From Bradyrhizobium sp. 186 (GTDB taxonomy: Bacteria; Pseudomonadota; Alphaproteobacteria; Rhizobiales; Xanthobacteraceae): a DNA stretch of 64,000 nt. The stretch lies in contig NZ_CP082164.1 in the NCBI RefSeq assembly GCF_023101685.1, positions 6,882,001 through 6,946,000 of the forward strand. Reading direction: 5' to 3'. The stretch's first letter is position 1; each line of letters begins with the position of its first letter. Below are positions 30,376 through 37,475 of this stretch, in pieces. The notes under the pieces are model-generated. The model was given only the letters and a program-made list of their open reading frames with translations. It had not been told where the DNA came from and made no database searches. The translations under genes and the position numbers were made by a program.

Positions 30376-31392
30376 ATGAACGTCCCGTCGCTGCCCGCAT
30401 CCCCCTCCGAGCCGGTTTCCGCCGATGGCGTCGTCGCCGCCGGCGCCTATGTCGACGGACGGCGCGTTGCCAATATCGCCATCAGCGAGGCTTCGAGCTG
30501 GCGGGCAAAGCCCGGCCACGTGGTCTGGATCGGGCTGCACGAGCCCGACATGGCGCTGCTCGGCGCCGTGCAAAAACAGTTCGATCTGCACGAACTCGCC
30601 ATCGAGGATGCCAATAATGCCCATCAGCGGCCGAAGATCGAGCAATATGGCGAAGCGCTGTTCATCGTTGCGCGGACCGCACAATTGTTCGAGGGCCGCA
30701 TCGCTTTCGGCGAGACCCACATTTTCATTGGCGACGGCTATCTCGTGACGGTCCGTCACGGCGCCTCGACCTCCTATACGACGGTGCGCGAGCGCTGCGA
30801 GAGCTGCCCGCGGGCGCTGGCCCGCGGCGAGGACTACATCCTCTATGCGATCCTCGATTTCATCGTCGACAACTACTCTCCCGTGCTCGAGAGCATTGAC
30901 GAGGAAGTCGAGGGGATCGAGGACTACGTGCTCTCCAACGCGATCACCAAGGCGCAGATCGAACGTCTGTATATGCTGCGCCGCGACCTGTTGCGGCTGC
31001 GCAATGCGATCGGGCCCCTGGTCGAAGTCTGCCGGCGGCTGGAGCACGACGAACTGTCGATGGTGCGCCCCGCCATGCAGACCCTGTTCCGGGACGTCAC
31101 CGACCACGTCCGTAACATCCAGGAGCGCATCGATTCCATGCGCGAGGTGCTGGCTTTCGCCTTCGAAGCGAGCCTTTTGGTCGGCCAGGCCCAGGAGACG
31201 GCAGTCTCCAAGAAGCTTGCCTCCTGGCTCGCCATCATCGCCATCCCGACCGCGCTAGCCGGCATCTACGGCATGAACTTCAAGCACATGCCGGAGCTCG
31301 AGTGGGACTACGGCTATTATGCCGTGCTGGGCCTGATGCTGGTTTCGTGCATCGCGCTCTACTGGCGCTTCCGCCGCGTTGGATGGCTGTGA
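30376..31392 (+). CDS. corA: CorA-family magnesium/cobalt transporter
   Basis: A 338-residue CorA-like channel. The cytoplasmic domain holds ANNAHQRPKIEQYGEALFIV and ILYAILDFIVDNYSPVLESIDEEVEGIEDYV; two C-terminal helices follow, with the selectivity motif YGMNF directly after the first (IIAIPTALAGIYGMNF). ATG at 30376 preferred over 30355. Divergent from purQ by 168 bp. Its 3' end overlaps the convergent gene by 138 bp. Confidence 0.92.
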   Translation: MNVPSLPASPSEPVSADGVVAAGAYVDGRRVANIAISEASSWRAKPGHVVWIGLHEPDMALLGAVQKQFDLHELAIEDANNAHQRPKIEQYGEALFIVARTAQLFEGRIAFGETHIFIGDGYLVTVRHGASTSYTTVRERCESCPRALARGEDYILYAILDFIVDNYSPVLESIDEEVEGIEDYVLSNAITKAQIERLYMLRRDLLRLRNAIGPLVEVCRRLEHDELSMVRPAMQTLFRDVTDHVRNIQERIDSMREVLAFAFEASLLVGQAQETAVSKKLASWLAIIAIPTALAGIYGMNFKHMPELEWDYGYYAVLGLMLVSCIALYWRFRRVGWL

Positions 31393-31659
31393 AGCTGGTC
31401 CGACTTCACCGCACAGCGCGTCGTGGAGTTCAAGCCGGCGCTCGATACGATCGAGCCGGCCCTCATGCCTCACCAACGTGGCATGAACCCCCGAAATCTC
31501 CTGGAAGACACTGGTGATCTCCTGGCGAGCCGCATTTTGGGACGTCCGCAACGCCAGCATTTCCTGCTTCATTTCGTCGATCTTGCCATCAACCTGCGTC
31601 AGTCGCGCCTGGATCGATTTCAACACCTCGAACATCAGGTCTGCCGTCATGTCGGGCAT
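31255..31659 (-). CDS. Small coiled-coil protein, C-terminus runs into corA antisense
   Basis: A 134-codon frame. Residues 1-80 (MTADLMFEVLKSIQARLTQVDGKIDEMKQEM ... LVRHEGRLDRIERRLELHD) form a clear heptad coiled coil like a family of short Bradyrhizobium hypothetical proteins. The remaining ~55 residues are antisense to the end of corA and show no such pattern, suggesting that the original stop near 31415 was lost. Function unknown. It lies 9 bp upstream of purS. Confidence 0.6.
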   Translation of the reverse strand: MPDMTADLMFEVLKSIQARLTQVDGKIDEMKQEMLALRTSQNAARQEITSVFQEISGVHATLVRHEGRLDRIERRLELHDALCGEVGPASQPSNAAEAPVERDARNQHQAQHGIIAVVPLELRHVLEVHAVDAG

Positions 31660-31668
31660 TGACGTACC

Positions 31669-31911
31669 CTATGCTTTCATCTCGATAGCATAATTCTCGA
31701 TCACGGTATTCGCGAGCAGCTTGTCAGCGGCATCCTTCAGCGCGGCTTCGGCCTTGGCCTGGTCCGCGCCGGCGAGTTCGATATCGAACACCTTGCCCTG
31801 GCGCACGCTGGCGACGCCATCGACGCCGAGCGACTTCAGCGCGCCTTCGATGGCCTTGCCCTGGGGATCGAGGATGCCCGTCTTCAAGGTAACGGTGACA
31901 CGTGCCTTCAC
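31669..31911 (-). CDS. purS: Phosphoribosylformylglycinamidine synthase subunit PurS
   Basis: An 80-residue subunit that bridges PurL and PurQ. It opens KARVTVTLKTGILDPQGKAIEGALKSLGVDGVASVRQGKVFDIEL, the PurS family pattern. GTG start with AAGGGG upstream, 12 bp after the purC stop, so purC-purS form an operon. Confidence 0.95.
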   Translation of the reverse strand: MKARVTVTLKTGILDPQGKAIEGALKSLGVDGVASVRQGKVFDIELAGADQAKAEAALKDAADKLLANTVIENYAIEMKA

Positions 31912-31923
31912 GTCGAAAACCCC

Positions 31924-32691
31924 TTAGCTCTTCACCAGCACCGGGCCGGAGCCCTGCGGACGCTCGTTCTCCATGAGGATGCCGAGACGCTTGGCGACTT
32001 CCGTATAGGCTTCGAGCAGCCCGCCGAGATCCCTGCGGAAGCGGTCCTTGTCGAGCTTCTCGTTCGACTTGATGTCCCACAGACGGCAGGAGTCCGGCGA
32101 GATCTCGTCGGCGACGATGATGCGCATCATCTCGTTTTCGAACAGCCGCCCGCACTCCATCTTGAAGTCGACGAGGCGGATGCCGATGCCGAGGAAGAGG
32201 CCGGTGAGGAAGTCGTTGACGCGGATGGCGAGCGCCATGATGTCGTCGATCTCTTGCGGCGTCGCCCAGCCAAAGGCGGTGATGTGCTCTTCCGACACCA
32301 TCGGGTCGTTGAGCTGGTCGTTCTTGTAGTAGAATTCGATGATCGAACGGGGCAGCTGCGTGCCCTCTTCGATGCCGAGGCGCTGCGACAGCGAGCCGGC
32401 GGCGACGTTCCGCACCACCACCTCGAGCGGCACGATCTCGACCTCGCGAATCAGCTGCTCGCGCATGTTGAGGCGGCGGATGAAGTGGGTCGGCACCCCG
32501 ATGTCGTTGAGGTGCTGAAACAGGTACTCCGAGATCCGGTTGTTGAGGACACCCTTGCCCTCGATCACCTGATGCTTTTTCGCATTGAACGCGGTGGCGT
32601 CATCCTTGAAGTGCTGGATCAGGGTACCGGGCTCCGGACCTTCGTAAAGAACCTTTGCCTTGCCTTCATAAATGCGACGCCGACGGCTCAT
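31924..32691 (-). CDS. purC: SAICAR synthetase PurC
   Basis: A 255-residue enzyme joining CAIR and aspartate in purine synthesis. Signatures: [48 protein letters not shown] strand ([19 protein letters not shown]) and [23 protein letters not shown]. The ATG at 32691 begins at the conserved [13 protein letters not shown]; an ATG ten codons upstream (32721) is possible. Confidence 0.96.
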   Translation of the reverse strand: MSRRRRIYEGKAKVLYEGPEPGTLIQHFKDDATAFNAKKHQVIEGKGVLNNRISEYLFQHLNDIGVPTHFIRRLNMREQLIREVEIVPLEVVVRNVAAGSLSQRLGIEEGTQLPRSIIEFYYKNDQLNDPMVSEEHITAFGWATPQEIDDIMALAIRVNDFLTGLFLGIGIRLVDFKMECGRLFENEMMRIIVADEISPDSCRLWDIKSNEKLDKDRFRRDLGGLLEAYTEVAKRLGILMENERPQGSGPVLVKS

Positions 32692-32908
32692 GGGGATGTA
32701 CCGTGTTTTGTTGAAATCCATGTATCTGGTGTGCTCCGGTTTACGAGAACTACGACCCACGGCGGAGCTGCCGTGAACAGCCCGGAACCCGTGGAAACAG
32801 AACAGGAACCAAACCTTCAGGCAACCTATCCGATTGGCTGTCCCAGCACAATCGATCCGGCTCATCCGATGCCAACTTATACCGCCTTGCCTGCGGCTTA
32901 ACGGCCCG

Positions 32909-32937
32909 TTGTTTTGCCGATTCGTGCCCCCTATGTA
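32909..32937 (+). promoter_or_regulatory. Candidate sigma-70 promoter of the DUF1476 gene
   Basis: TTGTTT and TATGTA are separated by 17 bp and lie about 60 bp before the ATG at 32998, in the 306-bp divergent region between purC and this gene. The rest of that region shows no gene or clear repeat. Confidence 0.4.
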
Positions 32938-32997
32938 GGCATGGACCGGGGCCATCGCAACGCAGGCCCAGCTTCGGTACAGCAGGGGAACAGAGGC

Positions 32998-33321
32998 ATG
33001 AGCGAGTTCAACAAGCGCCAAGAAGGTTTCGAGAAGAAATTCGCCCTCGACGAGGAGCAGAAATTCAAGGCCGAAGCCCGCCGCAACCGGCTGCTCGGCG
33101 TGTGGGCGGCCGAACAGCTCGGCATCACCGGCGATGCCGCCACGGCCTATGCCAAGGAAGTCGTCGCGGCCGATTTCGAGGAGGCCGGCGACGCCGACGT
33201 CCTGCGCAAGGTCGCGGCCGATTTCGCCGCCAAGAACGTCGCCGTCACCGAGCAGGCGATTCGCGCCAAGATGAACGAGCTGATCGCGGTGGCGGTCGCC
33301 GAGGTGAAGGCGGGGAAATAG
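32998..33321 (+). CDS. DUF1476 protein, F1-ATPase inhibitor zeta-type subunit
   Basis: A 107-residue soluble, mainly helical protein. [39 protein letters not shown] matches the DUF1476 family, whose Paracoccus member is the zeta inhibitor of the F1Fo-ATP synthase in alphaproteobacteria. The inhibitory N-terminal segment is present. ATP synthase genes are not nearby. Role inferred from family. Confidence 0.88.
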   Translation: MSEFNKRQEGFEKKFALDEEQKFKAEARRNRLLGVWAAEQLGITGDAATAYAKEVVAADFEEAGDADVLRKVAADFAAKNVAVTEQAIRAKMNELIAVAVAEVKAGK

Positions 33322-33381
33322 TCGACCAGGGAGTGGCGAATAGCGAACAGACCCCTACTCGCAATTCGCCACTCGCCCCAA

Positions 33382-33870
33382 TCAGCCCTCCTTGAAGCCA
33401 TACTCCGGCACGTTGCCGCTGGCGCCGTAATATTTGTACGGCAGGAATTTGCCGCTCATGGTGATCTTGACGCGGTCGCCCTTCGGGTTCGCGACGCGCT
33501 CGATCGCCATGTCGAAGTCGATCGCCGACATGATGCCGTCGCCGAATTCCTCCTCGATCAACGCCTTCCAGGCCGGACCGTTGACCATCACCATCTCGTA
33601 GAAGCGGTAGATCAGCGGATCGGTCGGTGGCATCGGCGTGCCGGTGCCGCGCATCGGCACCTCGTTGAGCATCGCGGTCTCAGCCTTGGACAGGCCGAAC
33701 AGCTCGCCGGCATTCGCGGCTTGCGGCTTTGTCAACTTCATCTGGCCGAGGATCGCGCCGACGATCAGCACCTCCGCATAGCCGCCGACCTGATCGCAGA
33801 TGTATTTCCAGCTCCAGCCCTTCTCGCGCTTGATGTCGAGCAGCTTTTCGGTGAGGTCTTCGCGTTTCAT
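33382..33870 (-). CDS. cynS: Cyanate hydratase (cyanase)
   Basis: A 162-residue enzyme converting cyanate and bicarbonate to CO2 and carbamate (then ammonia). The catalytic Arg-Glu-Ser triad is present as Arg89, Glu92 (IYRFYEMV) and Ser115 (DGIMSAIDF), the same spacing as in the E. coli enzyme; the N-terminal helix bundle KREKGWSWKYICDQVGG is also typical. GAGGAG precedes the ATG. It is the last gene of the ABC-importer operon, 98 bp after the ATPase gene, with a repeat between. No carbonic anhydrase (cynT) adjoins it. Confidence 0.95.
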   Translation of the reverse strand: MKREDLTEKLLDIKREKGWSWKYICDQVGGYAEVLIVGAILGQMKLTKPQAANAGELFGLSKAETAMLNEVPMRGTGTPMPPTDPLIYRFYEMVMVNGPAWKALIEEEFGDGIMSAIDFDMAIERVANPKGDRVKITMSGKFLPYKYYGASGNVPEYGFKEG

Positions 33871-33894
33871 GTCAGGGTCTCCTCTTGTTAACTC

Positions 33895-34010
33895 TCGTCA
33901 TGCCCAGGGCAAAAGTGCGAAGCACGTCCTCCTGCAAAATGTCCCGGGCATCCACGTTCTTGGCGGCGCTAGGAAGACGTGGATGGCCGGGACAAGCCCG
34001 GCCATGACGT
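33895..34010. repeat. Palindromic repeat (family B), overlapping the ATPase gene end
   Basis: Second member of the repeat at 23365: GTCATGCCCAGGGC at the left, GTCCCGGGCATCCACGTTCTTGG in the middle, GACGTGGATGGCCGGGACAAGCCCGGCCATGACG at the right. Its right end supplies the last ~15 codons and the stop codon of the adjacent ABC ATPase gene. Confidence 0.75.
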
Positions 34011-34901
34011 CTCTCTCGGGCTGGCCTCCATCGCGCCAGTCGCAATCACCAGGTCGGGCTTGCCGATGTGTACCATGGGCACATTGCGGGGATCGTGATC
34101 GGGCTTCTCGGCCGCAAAATTCTTGCTGCGGCTGACCAGGAAATCGATGATGTGGTTGCGCAGCGCGTAGTACAGCGGATGGCGGTGCAGATCGGTGCGG
34201 CCGCGACCCTTGGGCAGCGGGTTTTCGACAACCTCCGCCAGCATCGCGCCCGGACCGTTGGTCATGAGAAAGATCTTGTCGGCCAGGTAAATCGCCTCGT
34301 CCACGTCATGGGTGATCATGAACGCGGTCTGCCCGGTTTCCAGACAAATCCGCCGCACCTCGTCCTGGAGCGTGCCGCGCGTCAGCGCGTCCAGTGCCGA
34401 GAACGGCTCGTCCATCAGCATCATCTTCGGCGTGATCGAGAGCGCACGCGCGATGCCGACGCGCTGCTTCATGCCGCCGGACAGTTCCGAGGGACGCTTG
34501 TGCTCGGAGCCGGTCAGCCCGACGAGGTCGATGAATGTCTGCGCGTGCGCCTTGACCTTGGCGCGATCCCAGCTCCGCCATTTCGAGCTCACGGCATAGG
34601 CGACGTTGCCGAGCACCGTGCGCCAGGGCAACAGCGCGTGGCTCTGGAAGATCACGGCGCGATCGAGGCTCGTACCCGAAATGGCTTGCCCGTCGACGAT
34701 GACGGCCCCCTCGCTCGGCGCATCGAGCCCGGCGAGAATGTTCAGCACCGTAGTCTTGCCGCAGCCGGAATGGCCGATCACGCAGCAAAACTCGCCGCGC
34801 GCCATCGACAGCCACAGGTTCTCGAACACGGTGGTCGTGACGCCGCTGGCGCCCGGATAACGCTTTGCGATGCCTTCGACGGAGATGAATTTTTCGGTCA
34901 C
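33969..34901 (-). CDS. ABC transporter ATPase, nitrate/cyanate/taurine type
   Basis: A 310-residue ATPase: Walker A GHSGCGKT (43-50), Q-loop FQSHALLPWRTV, signature LSGGMKQRVGIARAL, Walker B MLMDEPFSALD, and the switch His in MITHDVDEA. GTG start at 34901, 5 bp after the permease stop. It pairs with the upstream permease and binding protein. The C-terminal ~15 residues (ending WPGLSRPSTSS) are encoded by the palindromic repeat, so the natural end has been replaced. Confidence 0.92.
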   Translation of the reverse strand: MTEKFISVEGIAKRYPGASGVTTTVFENLWLSMARGEFCCVIGHSGCGKTTVLNILAGLDAPSEGAVIVDGQAISGTSLDRAVIFQSHALLPWRTVLGNVAYAVSSKWRSWDRAKVKAHAQTFIDLVGLTGSEHKRPSELSGGMKQRVGIARALSITPKMMLMDEPFSALDALTRGTLQDEVRRICLETGQTAFMITHDVDEAIYLADKIFLMTNGPGAMLAEVVENPLPKGRGRTDLHRHPLYYALRNHIIDFLVSRSKNFAAEKPDHDPRNVPMVHIGKPDLVIATGAMEASPRETSWPGLSRPSTSS

Positions 34902-34906
34902 GCGCC

Positions 34907-35749
34907 CTACTCCGGAAAGGTGACCATGCGCGTGAAGCGCGCGAGGATCTGGTCGAGCAGCATGCCGATGATCCCGATCAGCAGGATCGCGATGATGACG
35001 TTGGTGATCGAGAGGTTGTTCCACTCGTTCCAGACGAAATAGCCGATGCCGGTGCCGCCCACGAGCATTTCGGCGGCGACGATCACGAGCCAGGCGATGC
35101 CGATGGAGATGCGCATGCCGGTCAAAATCGTCGGGGCTGCCGCCGGCAGGATCACGGTGAAGGCCCGCCTGAGGGTGCCGACCTCCAGCGTGCGCGCGAC
35201 GTTGATCCATTCCTTGCGCACGCTGGCAACGCCAAAGACGGTGTTGAGCAGCATCGGCCAGATCGAGCAGATGAAGATCACGAAGATCGCGGAGATCGAC
35301 GAATCCTTGATTGTGTAGAGCGCGAGCGGCATCCAGGCGAGCGGCGAGATCGGCTTCAACACCTGGATGAAGGGATCGAGCGCCTTGCTCAGCAGCGGCG
35401 ACATGCCGATGATGAAGCCGAGCGGGATCGCAACGAGCACGGCGAGCAAATAGCCGGTGCCGACGCGTGCGATCGAATAGGCAAGCTGGATGCCGAGCCC
35501 CTTGTCGTTCGGTCCGTTGTCATAGAACGGCCGCTTCAAATGCTCCCAGAGCTTTGCTCCGACGTCGAGCGGCCCGGGCATGGCGGATTTGCCCTGCGTC
35601 GCGGTCAGGCCCATCAGCTTGGCGTATTCTGGGGTCATCGTGGCGACGGTGCCGGTCGAGCGTGTGGCGAGATGCCAGATGCCGAGAAATGCGGCGAGCA
35701 GCGCGATGGATACGAGGCCCGCGCGGAGACGGAGCGAGGTGGTGGTCAT
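34907..35749 (-). CDS. ABC transporter permease, nitrate/cyanate/taurine type
   Basis: A 280-residue inner-membrane permease with about six helices. The EAA loop-like segment is NVARTLEVGTLRRAFTVILPAAAPTILTGMRISIG, followed by AWLVIVAAEMLVGGTGIGYFVW, characteristic of the NrtB/SsuC family. The ATG at 35749 begins just before the first helix; upstream codons come from repeat sequence. It shares the operon with the ATPase and binding protein. Confidence 0.92.
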   Translation of the reverse strand: MTTTSLRLRAGLVSIALLAAFLGIWHLATRSTGTVATMTPEYAKLMGLTATQGKSAMPGPLDVGAKLWEHLKRPFYDNGPNDKGLGIQLAYSIARVGTGYLLAVLVAIPLGFIIGMSPLLSKALDPFIQVLKPISPLAWMPLALYTIKDSSISAIFVIFICSIWPMLLNTVFGVASVRKEWINVARTLEVGTLRRAFTVILPAAAPTILTGMRISIGIAWLVIVAAEMLVGGTGIGYFVWNEWNNLSITNVIIAILLIGIIGMLLDQILARFTRMVTFPE

Positions 35750-35750
35750 C

Positions 35751-35818
35751 TCCCTCTCCCCGTTCTTACGGGGCCGAGACGAGCTTCGCTCGCTCTGAGA
35801 GCGTTGGGGTGAGGGACC
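35751..35818. repeat. Palindromic intergenic repeat (family C, copy 1)
   Basis: CTCCCTCTCCCCG at the left and GTTGGGGTGAGGGAC at the right flank an inner AGCTTCGCTCGCT hairpin-like core. It lies just upstream of the permease ATG, between binding-protein and permease genes. Confidence 0.6.
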
Positions 35819-35857
35819 TGCTTCCACGAATTCGGTAAGAGACGGACTCGCGGAGAG

Positions 35858-35915
35858 TCCCCCTCACCCGACCGCTGCGCGGTCGACCTCTCCCCGCAAG
35901 CGGGGCGAGGTGAAG
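35858..35915. repeat. Palindromic intergenic repeat (family C, copy 2)
   Basis: CCCCCTCACCCGACCGCTGCGCGGTCGACCTCTCCCCGCAAGCGGGGCGAGGTG contains two hairpins (GACCGC/GCGGTC and CCCCGC/GCGGGG). It is a second member of the repeat family 100 bp from the first, so the operon carries two copies in one 180-bp gap. Confidence 0.6.
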
Positions 35916-35930
35916 GAAGAGCAAACTCCC

Positions 35931-37313
35931 TCATGACGCCTTCCTGATCTTGAAGCTCGCGACGTAATCGTCCGGCTTCGCCGGATCGAAGGTCTTGCCC
36001 ATCACTGCGAACGACTTGTAGGCGCTGGCGGGCGGCGTGAGGCCCATCTCGGTCATCAGCTTCCTGGTGTCGGTCGCCAGATACACCTGCTCGGCCACCG
36101 CCTTGTAGTCGACATCGCCCTTGATCTGGCCCCAGCGCTTCATCTGCGTGAGCATCCAGACTGCAAACGACTGCCAGGGGAAGGGATCGAAATCGACGCG
36201 CTTGGCATCGGTCTTCACGCCGCCGAGACCGTCGGCATAGGTGCCGGTCAAGACCTGCTCCAGCACCGTCACCGGCGCGTTGATGTAGTTGGCGGGCGCG
36301 ATCGCCTCCGCGATCTGCTTGCGGTTTTCCGCTTTCGACGCATAGGCCGTCGCATCGACGATGGCGCGGGTCAGCGCCGCAAAGCTGTTCGGCGCGGTCG
36401 TGATGAACTCGCGGCTGGCGGCGAAGCTGCAGCAGGGGTGGCCGTCCCAGATCTCCTTGGACAAGAGGTGCATGAAGCCGACGCCGTCATAGATCGCGCG
36501 CTGGCAGACGTTGTCGGGCGCGAGGAAGCCGTCAATGTTGTCGGCGCGCAGGTTCGCGACCATCTCCGGCGGCGGCACCGAGCGCAACTGCACGTCGGTG
36601 TCGGGATCGAGACCGTGCTCGGCGAGATAGTAGCGCAGCAAATAGTTGTGCATGGAGTAATCGAACGGGATCGCGAACTTCAGGCCTTTCCAGTCCTTCG
36701 GATCGCGCCTGTCCTTGTGCTTCGTCGCCAGCACGATGCCCTGCCCGTTGATGTTCTCGATCGCGGGGACGGCAAACGGAATGGCGTTGGCACCGAGGCC
36801 CAGCGAGATCGCGATCGGCATCGGCGCCAGCATATGCGCGGCGTCGTACTCCTTGTTGATGGTCTTGTCGCGGATCACGGCCCAACCGGCGGTCTTGACC
36901 ACTTCGACGTTGAGGCCGTGCTTGGCATAAAAGCCGAGCGGCGCCGCCATGATGATCGGCGTGGCGCAGGTGATCGGGATGAAGCCGACCTTGAGATCCT
37001 TCTTCTCGGGGGTTCCGGCCTGGGCGAACACTTCGGTCGCGGTCTGAAGCGGAAAAAACTGCGACAACGCCGCAAGCGCCGTCGACGCACCGACCGATTT
37101 CAGGAAGGCGCGCCGCGCCACGTCCTGCGGAAATATCGCGCGCATGACGGCGGAGGCAACCACGCCCTCGTAACGCTTCTCCTCGCTCTCGACCGGCTCG
37201 CAACCGAACGCCAGCGAGGCCTGATCATGCTCCGCCGCGGAGCGATGCTCGCCGCAGACGCAACCGGCCTGCAGATTGCGGTTGGGATCAAACGGATTGT
37301 CGAATGTGGACAT
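35931..37313 (-). CDS. ABC transporter substrate-binding protein, NrtA/CynA type
   Basis: A 460-residue binding protein of the nitrate/bicarbonate/cyanate class. A Tat signal ARRAFLKS (66-73) sits after an unusually long N-terminal region of ~65 residues that contains CVCGEH (Cys18, Cys20), a possible metal or cluster site. The binding domain has KVGFIPITCATPIIMAAPLGFYAKHGLNVEVVKTAGWAVIRDK and DNIDGFLAPDNVCQRA, the NrtA-family pattern. AGGAGG precedes the ATG. First gene of the operon with permease, ATPase and cynS; cyanate is the likeliest ligand by context, nitrate an alternative. Confidence 0.9.
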   Translation of the reverse strand: MSTFDNPFDPNRNLQAGCVCGEHRSAAEHDQASLAFGCEPVESEEKRYEGVVASAVMRAIFPQDVARRAFLKSVGASTALAALSQFFPLQTATEVFAQAGTPEKKDLKVGFIPITCATPIIMAAPLGFYAKHGLNVEVVKTAGWAVIRDKTINKEYDAAHMLAPMPIAISLGLGANAIPFAVPAIENINGQGIVLATKHKDRRDPKDWKGLKFAIPFDYSMHNYLLRYYLAEHGLDPDTDVQLRSVPPPEMVANLRADNIDGFLAPDNVCQRAIYDGVGFMHLLSKEIWDGHPCCSFAASREFITTAPNSFAALTRAIVDATAYASKAENRKQIAEAIAPANYINAPVTVLEQVLTGTYADGLGGVKTDAKRVDFDPFPWQSFAVWMLTQMKRWGQIKGDVDYKAVAEQVYLATDTRKLMTEMGLTPPASAYKSFAVMGKTFDPAKPDDYVASFKIRKAS

Positions 37314-37347
37314 CGGACCTCCTGCGCGACACTGCAGAAGGAGTTAC

Positions 37348-37362
37348 GCAAGGAGCATGCCA
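37348..37362 (-). promoter_or_regulatory. Sigma-54 (-24/-12) promoter of the cyn-type operon
   Basis: Reading the minus strand from 37362 to 37348 gives TGGCATGCTCCTTGC, agreeing with the TGGCACG-N4-TTGC consensus at every invariant position (GG and GC correctly spaced). The expected start of transcription is about 37336, giving a leader of ~22 bases with a strong AGGAGG before the ATG at 37313. Confidence 0.85.
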
Positions 37363-37419
37363 CCGCCTTGGCCTGCGCCAGGGCCTTGATGACGCGGGGA
37401 TTTTACACGGCCTAGGCTA

Positions 37420-37473
37420 TTACGAAAACTCGTGATATACGAAAATTCGTAACTTAATTACGAAATATCGTAG
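37420..37473. promoter_or_regulatory. Three palindromic activator sites (UAS) between regulator and operon
   Basis: Three 16-bp palindromes of form TTACGA-N4-TCGTAA: 37420-37435, 37437-37452 and 37458-37473 (each with at most two arm mismatches). They lie about 85-135 bp upstream of the sigma-54 start, the normal enhancer distance, and the third ends 2 bp before the regulator ATG, where binding would also repress the regulator's own synthesis. Confidence 0.8.
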
Positions 37474-37475
37474 CT

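Noticed and set aside
35751..35915. Repeated palindromes as a possible CRISPR array
   Set aside because: Only two diverged copies, internally palindromic, no regular spacers and no cas genes.
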